Shown: positions 11,303 to 20,118 of the stretch, piece after piece
Position numbering within the stretch: position 1 is the first letter of the stretch
Layout: the number at the start of each line of letters is the position of its first letter
Notes under the pieces: generated by a model
Seen by the model: only the letters and a program-made list of their open reading frames with translations
The model's database searches: none
What the model was told of the DNA's origin: nothing
Assembly: GCA_033675265.1 (NCBI GenBank)
Contig: JAUJYZ010001050.1
Coordinates: forward strand, 61,001-125,000
Reading direction: 5' to 3'
Origin: Actinostola sp. cb2023
Taxonomy: Eukaryota > Cnidaria > Anthozoa > Actiniaria > Actinostolidae
DNA length: 64,000 bases
Translations under genes and position numbers: made by a program

Positions 11303-12424
11303 CAGTTCAACCTCTATTAAGCGTCCACCCTCGAGACTTTGATAACTGGCCGCTTAACCCATTGACTCCTACACCGGCCGAAACCGGCCGTAAACATCGA
11401 TACTGCTTTGAAAAATTCTAACTTTCTGAATTTTCGTAACATCGATCTCATGGCCAGTTATTAGTGACAACTAGATAACTCTTCATATTTTAACCTCAAG
11501 TAAACTGACTTACAGGTCCGATTTCTGGGCATTAGTTCAATTTGTTTGCCATAAAAATCAAAAATGCGTGTTTTTGACGCAATTTTACACCTCGAAAATG
11601 GACGACATTTGACTTGGATTTTCTTCCAAAATACATCCTTGCGAAACAAAACGCCACTTTCTCGGCAAACTTCCATCTCTCTTCTTGATATAGTCATGAA
11701 TTTTTCACTCTCTCTTCCTTAGCTTGCAGAACAATAGCCATTTCCTTAGGACCATTTTTGCTAACACGTGTTTTCCTTCTGCACGCCCGAAAAGGATGCC
11801 GGGAACATCCGGGAATTTTCGACAGAAATTCTCCCGCCATTTGTGTTTTTAAGAATATATAGAGTGTCAAGCCATTCGGTCCTACAGGCAAAATATTGCA
11901 CCGGTTGCATTCTTTTCAAGTTCAAAGTCGCCAAAAATGCCTTTGTAGGCCCTGGAATCCACCACAGAAAGACCAGAGAGACGATTTCACTTTGAGTCCG
12001 CCATTTTGGAAAATCTGAACGAGCTGCCGAAATGTGTTCGTGAATTCGTATCTTCCTCCTGAGTTCTTCCAGGAGAACGGTCTCTACCACACCAGTCAAG
12101 CTGAATGATGCTGTCCTGGGGGCTTCTGTGGTGAATAATGGCTATAAACACTCTAAAAATGCAAAATTGGCCTCTTCGAGTAGTGATTACTACTAGCTCT
12201 CGTGGAGATCCATGAGAAGAGAAATATTACGTCAGAACCTGAGCCCGTGGGCTTTCAGAACTGTCAAGATTTCCATGGAAACCCCTTATATGGAATCGAA
12301 ATTTCCTACGACGTGATTAGGTCCAGAAAATCGTTAAAAAACTCAAAATAGCTCAGGAGCGAATGGGTTAATAGAGGTTGGCCGCTTAATATGTGGCCGC
12401 TTAATAGAGATAGAGGTCGGACTG
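11303..12424. mobile_element. mariner/pogo-type MITE with TA target site
   Basis: Ends read CAGTTCAACCTCTATTAAGC on the left and, in reverse complement, CAGTCCGACCTCTATCTCTA on the right, each flanked by TA, the Tc1/mariner/pogo signature. About 1.0 kb of the interior is a second element inserted at an internal TTAA (see 11358-12367), so the original MITE was only about 110 bases long. Confidence 0.75.
11358..12367. mobile_element. TTAA-flanked element nested in the TA MITE
   Basis: Terminal repeats CCCATTGACTCCT (left) and AGGAGCGAATGGG (right) are flanked by TTAA at 11354-11357 and 12368-12371. CCC ends with a TTAA target are typical of piggyBac-like elements. Three short overlapping frames on the - strand (11461-12099) show no recognisable transposase motif, so I treat it as non-autonomous. 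Confidence 0.75.
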
Positions 12425-12588
12425 TATTAAATAAAATATTTTCATTATAATTTGTGTAATTATGTACATTTTGTAAACCTTTGATGATATTTAAAATATA
12501 ACATATTTTTCAGTTTCAGCTGATTTACATGCAATTATATTATAGCCTAGTTCATAGGTTCTGATTAACTCGCCACACACTTTTAAAA

Positions 12589-13203
12589 GCCTGGTTCACA
12601 CTAGCGAAGGAATCGGAAGCGGAGTCGTAAGAGGAGCTTATGACCAGTGTGAACTAATAATCGGAATCGGAATCGTAAGAAGAGCTTATGACCAGTGTGG
12701 ACTAATAATCAGAATCGGAATCGTAAGAGGAGCTTATGACCAGTGCGAACTAATAATCGGAATCGGAATCGTAAGCCGAGGAGCTTATGACCAGTGTGAA
12801 CTAATAATCAGAATCGGAATCGTAAGAGGAGCTTATGACCAGTGTGAACTAATAATCGGAATCGGACTCGTAAGAGGAGCTTATGACCAGTGTGAACTAA
12901 TAATCGGAATCGTAAAAGGAGCTTATGACCAATGTGAACTAATAATCGGAATCGGAATCGTAAGAGGAGCTTATGACCAGTGTGAACTAATAATCGGAAT
13001 CGTAAGAGGAGCTTATGACCAGTGTGAACTAATAATCGGAATCGGAATCGTAAGAGGAGCTTATGACCAGTGTGAACTTATGACCAGTGTGAAGGTTTTC
13101 TTTTTCTTACGATTCCGATTATGATTTTGATTCACACTAGATCCTAAGCTTCTTGCAATTCCGATTCCGGTTCCGACACTTACGAGGCTAGTGTGAACCA
13201 GGC
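12589..13203. mobile_element. TIR element enclosing a 48-bp minisatellite
   Basis: GCCTGGTTCACACTAGC at the left end is repeated in inverse at the right end (CTAGTGTGAACCAGGC). The interior is about ten copies of a 36-48 bp unit built on GGAGCTTATGACCAGTGTGA and AATCGGAATCG; a reverse-oriented partial copy lies at 13095-13180. The right end is only 34 bases from the first base of the SAM1 exon, so the element lies against the splice acceptor. Confidence 0.85.
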
Positions 13204-13237
13204 CTTAGTGCTCACTCTTATTATGTATGTCTTTCAG

Positions 13238-13445
13238 AGACCAACTTGAGCTACCGTTCGCTGGGTGGACTACTGAGATGATAATGAACTGGCTTGATGA
13301 TCTTGGCTTGGGCTGCTACACTGAGGGGTGTCGACAACATGTTACTTGTGGAGAAGATCTCCTCAGGGCCTCTGGAGTAGAGCTCGATAAGTTATTGGGA
13401 ATTCGACATCATTTACACAGGAAAAAATTGCAACTCGCTTTGCAG
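13238..13445 (+). CDS. PPFIBP1: Liprin-beta exon encoding SAM domain 1
   Basis: The exon is bounded by CTTTCAG and GTTTGT and encodes about 69 residues. They contain a SAM domain with the liprin-specific signature: WLDDLGLG in helix 1, a Cys/Arg-rich helix ending in HVTCGEDLL, and the ending HLHRKKLQLAL that is near-invariant in SAM1 of liprins. Liprin-beta proteins are scaffold partners of liprin-alpha and LAR-type phosphatases at cell-matrix and presynaptic sites. The N-terminal coiled coil must lie left of the window. This exon and the ones that follow keep one continuous frame with consistent phases. The tandem SAM architecture is shared with liprin-alpha and Kazrin, but the C-terminal tail with the YVCPM motif points to the beta class. 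Confidence 0.93.
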
Positions 13446-13618
13446 GTTTGTGCTTCCGGTCAATCTCAGGCTGCTTCCACACTTCTACGCCGGTTTCCAT
13501 CACTAAACGCATATTTTTGTAAACGAGGTTTTCCGTCCACACAAATTCCGCTATCGTTTACACCCGTCTACACGAATCCCGGGGGGATCCGGACCCCACT
13601 GTCATACCTGAGGTTCAA

Positions 13619-13850
13619 TACTCCAGTTTCGAGTTGTTTAGAGGTAATCGCTGTCCTTGACAAGACGCATTTACTACAGGGTTAACCTCGATTCAGAAAA
13701 CAGTCCGTGCAATTCAAAACTGTTTCTATTGTTTCATGTCAACATTTTTTCGTGTTCTTGTTGATGTTTGTGAATAATTTACACTGACTCGAGGCTAACC
13801 CTGTACAAATGCGTCTGTGGTCAATAAGTACAGCGGTTTTTACAGCGATA
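13619..13850. repeat. Foldback repeat, copy B of the dispersed family
   Basis: It begins ATACTCCAGTTTCGAGTTGT and its second half is a near reverse complement of the first, with the conserved middle ATGTCAACATTTTTTCGTG. It is related to copies at 3535-3915 and 18645-18868. It lies in the intron after SAM1, and its 5' part extends an open frame from the SAM1 exon that is not a real exon. Confidence 0.75.
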
Positions 13851-14035
13851 TCTGTGAACTCGAAAAGGGACTATTGATTGTTTTATCCTAGAATCTAGTT
13901 TTGTCACAGATTTGAAGTAAGTTTTGTTGAACCCCCCTGTCAAACATTATTTTTTTACTACATGCATAAACACCTGTTTGAGAAGGACCGGATATCAGTA
14001 TTAATTTCATTATAATTACTATTATTTCTACTCAG

Positions 14036-14093
14036 GCCTTTGTTTCTGACAGCCCCGATGTCATGGGAAGACTTAGTAATCACTGGGTGTTAG
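14036..14093 (+). CDS. PPFIBP1: Liprin-beta short exon between SAM1 and SAM2
   Basis: The 58-bp exon lies between CTACTCAG and GTAAGT. It is in phase 0 at its start and leaves one base for the next codon, which the SAM2 exon completes as Gly before WLEDIGL. It encodes the inter-SAM linker ending NHWVLG, the equivalent of the conserved Trp-containing segment that leads into SAM2 in liprins. Confidence 0.85.
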
Positions 14094-14236
14094 GTAAGTC
14101 ACTTTTGCCGTGCATCTCAGTTGCAGTAAGAGAAAGATGCGTGGCACAAGCTAAACAATTTACTTACATGCACAAGTTATACAAATACTTACATACAACT
14201 TAGTTCATGCATGGTCAATCCCGCTTAGTTTCTCAT

Positions 14237-15143
14237 ACAGCGTACGTCCTATGTGTGTGACCTGAATACAGATGGGGTTGTAATACGTATTCCATATATG
14301 GTAAAAGCGTGCAAGCGAATAGCGGCCCCTAACAAGCGAATAGCGGCCCCTAACAAGCGAATAGCGGCCCCAATTTGGTTAATAGGTATTTGCAATGCAA
14401 AATATTTTCAAAAGCTAGAAAAAAATGCAGAGTTTGGCAGCGTAATCCCTCGTGGTCAAGTGCGTTAAAGCGGAGGGTTAGGTTTAGGGTTAGGGATGGG
14501 GCAGACTATAAAGTGATTAATTTGATGATTCGAGTTTCAGATTTGATATAAAGTTTTAAAAGGTTATGAAGTTTTTAATAATCGGATGAAAATTAAAAGT
14601 CCAATCCTAGGAAATAAAAAAAGGGTCCGCCATTCGCTTGTTAAGTGCTTCTATTCGCTTGTTAGGGGCCGCTATACGCTCGTACCATATATGGAAGTAA
14701 GAGATAAATACCGAGAACGGAGGCAATAAGCCATATAAATCCCGAGGGCCATAGGCCCTAGGGATTTATAGGCTTATTGCCGACGTTCGAGGTATTTATC
14801 TGACTTAGTTTAAATTTGATAAGGTTTTCACACGTAGCAATCTGAGGCATTTTCTGGTATTTTTTGGAGTGTTATTTAGCATGAATACTATATGAATAGC
14901 ACGAAGAATAGCATTTCAGTGCTCATTATGAATTCACCGGAGTGTATCCATATACAACCCAGGGCTGTATATGGATACATCCCGGTGAATTCATAATGAG
15001 CAATTCAATTCAATTCTATTGTTCAACCGGCCAATACCGGAGATAAAGCCCTATGAATAACAAAGAAAACCGTGTCAAATTTAAACTAATACGTATTACA
15101 ACCCCGACTCCCTGAATAAGACCTCGATGGCCACGTACGCTGT
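14237..15143. mobile_element. Foldback element with nested palindromes
   Basis: ACAGCGTACGT near the left end matches ACGTACGCTGT at the right end, and TTGTAATACGTATT follows inside both arms. Inside are three direct copies of CCCCTAACAAGCGAATAGCG (14320-14375) with an inverse copy near 14650, and a tight palindrome around 14919-15001 (ATGAATTCACCGG and its inverse). There is no coding capacity. It ends just before the 117-bp array. Confidence 0.7.
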
Positions 15144-15168
15144 TTGGGGCTGACATGGAAACATACTG

Positions 15169-17045
15169 TTACTATTCCAGACAACACTAGACCAATCCCC
15201 TTGCGAGTCGTTAGTGAATTGTTCTATAATAAGTGTTGATTGTTTGTGTGATGGTTAGAGGACATTGGTCTACCTCATTACAAAGACACTATTCCAGACA
15301 ACACTAGACCAATCCCCTTGCGAGTCGTTAGTGAATTGTTCTATAATAAGTGTTGATTGTTTGTGTGATGGTTAGAGGACATTGGTCTACCTCATTACAA
15401 AGACACTATTCCAGACAACACTAGACCAATCCCCTTGCGAGTCGTTAGTGAATTGTTCTATAATAAGTGTTGATTGTTTGTGTGATGGTTAGAGGACATT
15501 GGTCTACCTCATTACAAAGACACTATTCCAGACAACACTAGACCAATCCCCTTGCGAGTCGTTAGTGAATTGTTCTATAATAAGTGTTGATTGTTTGTAG
15601 GATAGTTAGAGGACATTGGTCTACCTCATTACAAAGACACTATTCCAGACAACACTAGACCCAATCCCCTTGCGAGTCGTTAGTGAATTGTTCTATAATA
15701 AGTGTTGATTGTTTGTAGGATAGTTAGAGGACATTGGTCTACCTCATTACAAAGACACTATTCCAGACAACACTAGACCAATCCCCTTGCGAGTCGTTAG
15801 TGAATTGTTCTATAATAAGTGTTGATTGTTTGTGTGATGGTTAGAGGACATTGGTCTACCTCATTACAAAGACACTATTCCAAACAACACTAGACGAATC
15901 CCCTTGCGAGTCGTTAGTGAATTGTTTTATAATAAGTGTTGATTGTTTGTACGATGGTTAGAGGACATTGGTCTACCTCATTACAAAGACACTATTCCAG
16001 ACAACACTAGACCAATCCCCTTGCGAGTCGTTAGTGAATTGTTTTATAATAAGTGTTGATTGTTTGTAGGATGGTTAGAGGACATTGGTCTACCTCATTA
16101 CAAAGACACTATTCCAGACAACACTAGACCAATCCCCTTGCGAGTCGTTAGTGAATTGTTCTATAATAAGTGTTGATTGTTTGTGTGATGGTTAGAGGAC
16201 ATTGGTCTACCTCATTACAAAGACACTATTCCAGACAACACTAGACCAATCCCCTTGCGAGTCGTTAGTGAATTGTTTTATAATAAGTGTTGATTGTTTG
16301 TAGGATGGTTAGAGGACATTGGTCTACCTCATTACAAAGACACTATTCCAGACAACACTAGACCAATCCCCTTGCGAGTCGTTAGTGAATTGTTTTATAA
16401 TAAGTGTTGATTGTTTGTAGGATGGTTAGAGGACATTGGTCTACCTCATTACAAAGACACTATTCCAGACAACACTAGACCAATCCCCTTGCGAGTCGTT
16501 AGTGAATTGTTTTATAATAAGTGTTGATTGTTTGTAGGATGGTTAGAGGACATTGGTCTACCTCATTACAAAGACACTATTCCAGACAACACTAGACCAA
16601 TCCCCTTGCGAGTCGTTAGTGAATTGTTTTATAATAAGTGTTGATTGTTTGTAGGATGGTTAGAGGACATTGGTCTACCTCATTACAAAGACACTATTCC
16701 AGACAACACTAGACCAATCCCCTTGCGAGTCGTTAGTGAATTGTTTTATAATAAGTGTTGATTGTTTGTAGGATGGTTAGAGGACATTGGTCTACCTCAT
16801 TACAAAGACACTATTCCAGACAACACTAGACCAATCCCCTTGCGAGTCGTTAATGAATTGTTCTATAATAAGTGTTGATTGTTTGTAGGATGGTTAGAGG
16901 ACATTGGTCTACCTCATTACAAAGACACTATTCCAGACAACACTAGACCAATCCCCTTGCGAGTCGTTAGTGAATTGTTTTATAATAAGTGTTGATTGTT
17001 TGTAGGATGGTTAGAGGACATTGGTCTACCCCATTACAAAGACAC
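15169..17045. repeat. 117-bp minisatellite made of the SAM2 splice acceptor
   Basis: About 16 copies of a 117-base unit. Each unit is about 77 bases of intron followed by the first 40 bases of the SAM2 exon, and the last copy is the real exon start at 17006. In the real exon and nine of the 15 upstream copies the junction reads TTTGTAG followed by GA, an intact 3' splice site. Five copies read GTGTGA and one GTACGA, so the AG is lost. Copies 4 and 5 also carry GATAG instead of GATGG. Read in the exon frame, each upstream unit meets TGA before the next acceptor, so only the last acceptor can give full-length protein. Confidence 0.95.
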
Positions 17046-17094
17046 CTTTAGTGACGCTTGTGTTGATGGCAGAATGTTAAACTATCTTACTATT
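17006..17094 (+). CDS. PPFIBP1: Liprin-beta exon, first half of SAM domain 2
   Basis: Acceptor TTTGTAG at 17005 and donor GTAAGT at 17095. The exon completes a split Gly and encodes WLEDIGLPHYKDTFSDACVD followed by GRMLNYLTI. This is the liprin SAM2 helix 1-4 region with its very conserved WLEDIGLPQYK-type start. Only the first 40 bases are shared with the upstream minisatellite; the remaining 49 are unique. Confidence 0.93.
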
Positions 17095-17892
17095 GTAAGT
17101 AAATATAGAATATATGTGCTCTATTCAACCAATAAAGGATGCACGCAAGCATCACGTTTATTATAGAGAATTGCGTTGCTTTTGTATATCATTTGTTTGC
17201 TTTTATTATCTTACCTTTCTTCCCTCGTCTTCCATCCTCACTAATATCCCACCGGATATTGGTCAGTTGTAGCCTCACCTTTGTGAACGCCTTGGCCCAT
17301 CCACTCCCCCCCCCCCCCCCCCCCCAAAAAATCAGGTTTATTGGGAGCATACTCTACTACTTACCTTCATTTTGTACTCTTTTCTCTCTTGACCCGAAAA
17401 TAATCTCACAAAAAAGCACCTCAGCGTAGGCTTGAGCCTGTTCCAATTATGTTTTTCTGTTTATATTGTAAAGTACAAACACTAAAGCCTTGCAATGATG
17501 CTATTTAGTACTATGAGCGATATTCCAGGGTCCCATTTTGGTCGCTTTCAGTACTAATTAGTGTAAATTCCGTACGGTTTTAGTGATTGCATCTCTATTC
17601 TCTGTGCATATTTGTTTTTCTTACTCTGTTTTATTATGTAATGATTCGGTTGCAATTCTGTTCCTTTCCCCTGCCACACCCTTATTTTTTGTTACATGTG
17701 CTTGTAAATCGTGTTATTTGTTAGTTTATTTGCAAATCTTGTAATAGTGGCGAATTCGTTGAACTAAAATTAAACTAAACTAAAGAATATCCATCCATCT
17801 TTTCATTCATCATAGAACTTCTGATACCGTTCTTCCTACCTCTAATACCCAATGCGGCCGTCATGTTCATTCTTGCATTTATTTATATACAG
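17095..17892. other. Intron with a C homopolymer
   Basis: This is the intron between the two SAM2 exons. It contains about 20 consecutive C at 17306-17325, followed by a short A run. No other feature is recognisable. Confidence 0.7.
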
Positions 17893-17966
17893 GATGACTT
17901 GCAACAGCTTAAAGTCACTAATGCCTTACATCACGTCAGTATACAACGTGCTATCCAGTGTCTTAG
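17893..17966 (+). CDS. PPFIBP1: Liprin-beta exon, second half of SAM domain 2
   Basis: The exon follows TATATACAG and precedes GTGAGT. It encodes DDLQQLKVTNALHHVSIQRA and a few more residues, the final helices of SAM2 (DL..LKV.....H..IKRAI pattern of liprins). It ends two bases into the Arg codon completed by the next exon. Confidence 0.93.
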
Positions 17967-18262
17967 GTGAGTATTACAGGTCACCAATTCCTTATAGTGC
18001 AATTCACTTTGCACGCAGTGTCAAATACACTGTAGAGCCATTACTTCGATTCCAACGAATTTCTGGATTCACGCAGAAGTAATTTCTAAGTTCGCCAACG
18101 AATGTCATGTCAAAGTTCCCAAGTTCAACTCGAACTTTAGAACCCGCTCGTCAAAAGTGATGAGTAAACATGCAGTAATAGTTCGTTCAGCCATTACCGA
18201 GAACCTAGAGTGTTGGCTTGTGTTGACCTCTATTATCTATTATTTTCTCTCGTATTTTTCAG

Positions 18263-18311
18263 GTTCAATAATTTCCATCCCAATTCGCTTAAGAGATATC
18301 CTATTGATGAA
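18263..18311 (+). CDS. PPFIBP1: Liprin-beta linker exon between SAM2 and SAM3
   Basis: A 49-bp exon between TTTTTCAG and GTAAGT. It completes the split Arg and encodes FNNFHPNSLKRYPIDE, matching the short conserved Asn/Phe/Pro linker after SAM2 in liprin-beta. Phase is 0 at the end. Confidence 0.9.
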
Positions 18312-18893
18312 GTAAGTCAAGAATTGATCACTTTGAAATCATCATCCTCTATAAGGTTTATCGAAGAGTATCAGTTCAATTTTCAGTAGGGGGTGTCCCA
18401 CGAAAAAATGGAGGGAAACGGGAAACGAGAAGGAGATTTCAGGCAGGATAGTGGAGTGGAGGGAAAAGGGGAAAGAGAAGTATATGGGAGAGAAAGGAGA
18501 ATTAAAGAAATGGGTGAAGGGATAGGATGGGATAGGATGGGAGACTGTCGCATAATTTGTTAATGTCTAGGATAATTCTAGGTAGCCAGATATAGGAAAT
18601 ACTATTATTTCAATCTTTCTTATATGAGTACAAATAAAAAATACTCCAGTTTCGAGTTGTTTACGCACCGCTGTACTCCTTGAAAAAAGACGCATTTGCT
18701 CAGGCTTAGCCTCAATTCAGTGTAACTTATGCACAAATACCGACGAGAACGCGAAAAAGTGTTGACATTCAACGTTAGAAACCATTTTTAATTCCACGGG
18801 TTATTCTCTGGATTGAGGCTAAACCTGCGCAAACGCGTTGTAAACAACTCAAAACTGGAGTATTCTTATTGATTGATTGTTTACGTCTTGTAG
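18312..18893. repeat. Intron with foldback repeat copy C
   Basis: The part at 18645-18868 begins ATACTCCAGTTTCGAGTTGT and ends with the near inverse AACTCAAAACTGGAGTATT. It carries the GTGTTGACATTCAACG middle and is the third copy of the family seen at 3.5 and 13.6 kb. The purine-rich stretch 18395-18545 has repeated GGGATAGGATGGGATAGGAT. No coding content is seen. Confidence 0.7.
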
Positions 18894-19019
18894 TCCTGGC
18901 AAAAAGGAGCTGATGTGTTGCTATGGACCAATGGGCGTGTTGTTGAGTGGTTACGTTTGGTTGACTTGGCCGAGTATGCTCCCAATCTACGTGGCAATGG
19001 AGTACACGGGGCACTCATG
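18894..19019 (+). CDS. PPFIBP1: Liprin-beta exon, first part of SAM domain 3
   Basis: The exon runs from TCTTGTAG to GTTAGT and encodes 42 residues including WTNGRVVEWLRLVDLAEYAP and NLRGNGVHGALM. This is the most conserved block of liprin SAM3 (VxEWLRxVDLAEYAPNLRGxGVHG). It starts and ends in phase 0. The donor GTTAGT is a slightly weak consensus. Confidence 0.95.
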
Positions 19020-19414
19020 GTTAGTACACGGAAATAATTAAAAAGCATCCTTTGTGTACTTATGCTTAGTCCTTTTTATATACGTATATTCTTGTCAATT
19101 AGCACGTTCACGTTTAAAAGAGTTTCGTGCTCACACTGTGACACGTGATTAAATAAACTACTATTACTACAGTACTAAGAATTATGGCCAATTCTCATTC
19201 CACATTGGCCATCCTATTTATTTTGGGTTTTTTTAGTGTGTGTTTTTCGCTCTTCTTGATCTCACTGTTATGGAGAAAAACCGGGACTCTAACGATAAAC
19301 ATTGGACGCAGGGGACACCCCTCAGTCTTCAAATCAAACGTAGAGAGTGTGAACATATTGATTTATACAAGCATCAAAAGTTCCAGACTTCCGGTACGCG
19401 CGCAATATTGCATT

Positions 19415-19762
19415 GTGAGATTATTACAAAGGAAAAATGACCACCAAGTGAGCAAAAACATAGCTTGGGCTCCCTGTGTCTAGATATTGGTGCTCACTTT
19501 TCCTTTGTAATATTAAATCTCATAGAGTCGTTTTCGTATGAGTGGGAAGTAGGTACGGTACGGTTCGTGTCACGGTTCGTGTCGCGATACGGTCACGGTT
19601 CGTGCCTTACCGTGACCGTATCGCGCCATCATCGTGCGGTATCCAAGCATTCTGATTGGTTGAGCGATGATTTTGCACGCTGTGATTGGTTGAGTCTTCG
19701 ATTCCGTACCGTGACCGTAACTCCGTGCCGTAGGTTTCCCACTCATACGAAAACGACTCTAA
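19415..19762. mobile_element. Two adjacent small palindromic MITEs
   Basis: In the intron between the SAM3 exons, GAGATTATTACAAAGGAAAA (19419) is mirrored at 19499-19520. From about 19524 to 19762 a second element has ends TAGAGTCGTTTTCGTATGAG and its inverse CTCATACGAAAACGACTCTA, with an interior of repeated GGTACGGT/ACCGTACC palindromes. The TA at both outer ends suggests a mariner-type target. Confidence 0.8.
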
Positions 19763-19929
19763 TGCATTGCGTACGTAGTCTGGAACTCTTCATGCTTGTA
19801 TAAAATGATTATTGGCCCTCTTCGTCCCAATCCCACTCATCTATTACACAGGTAGCCCAAAACGTGACTAGAGAGATACCTGTACAAGAACCTGTACGAG
19901 TAGTTTCGATTAATATTGGCTATTCTTAG

Positions 19930-20118
19930 ATCCTAGAACCACGTTTTACAGCGGATACTCTAGCTGCGCTACTGTCCATCCCACCAACCAAGACACTGTT
20001 GAGAAGACATCTGACGTCTCATTTCCAGTCCCTTATCGGTCCTGCATGTCAAAGTCTAAAGGACCAATCAGCAACGTCTCCTTCGTTTACTCCTTTGATG
20101 CCTAGTGTTAAGCAAAAG
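19930..20118 (+). CDS. PPFIBP1: Liprin-beta exon, end of SAM domain 3
   Basis: The exon runs from ATTCTTAG to the first of a series of GTAAGT donors and encodes 63 residues. The start ILEPRFTADTLAALLSIPP and the following TLLRRHLTSHF are the conserved end of liprin SAM3. The last 22 codons (SLKDQS...MPSVKQK) are less conserved and are the seed of the downstream 78-bp array. Because each downstream unit keeps the frame and repeats the donor AAG/GTAAGT, splicing from the second or third donor (20197, 20275) would add 26 or 52 residues. A TGA at 20302-20304 closes the frame beyond that. Confidence 0.93.

Noticed and set aside
11461..12099. Overlapping - strand frames as a transposase
   Set aside because: No DDE or zinc-finger pattern is visible and the frames are short and discontinuous.
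12600..13090. Resemblance of regular short arrays to a CRISPR array
   Set aside because: Units are contiguous with no unique spacers and lie in a eukaryotic intron. The same applies to the 29-, 34- and 117-bp arrays.
13445..13685. Extension of the SAM1 exon to 13685
   Set aside because: The frame past 13445 runs through a GT donor into the foldback repeat at 13619, and the downstream linker exon joins in phase only from 13445.
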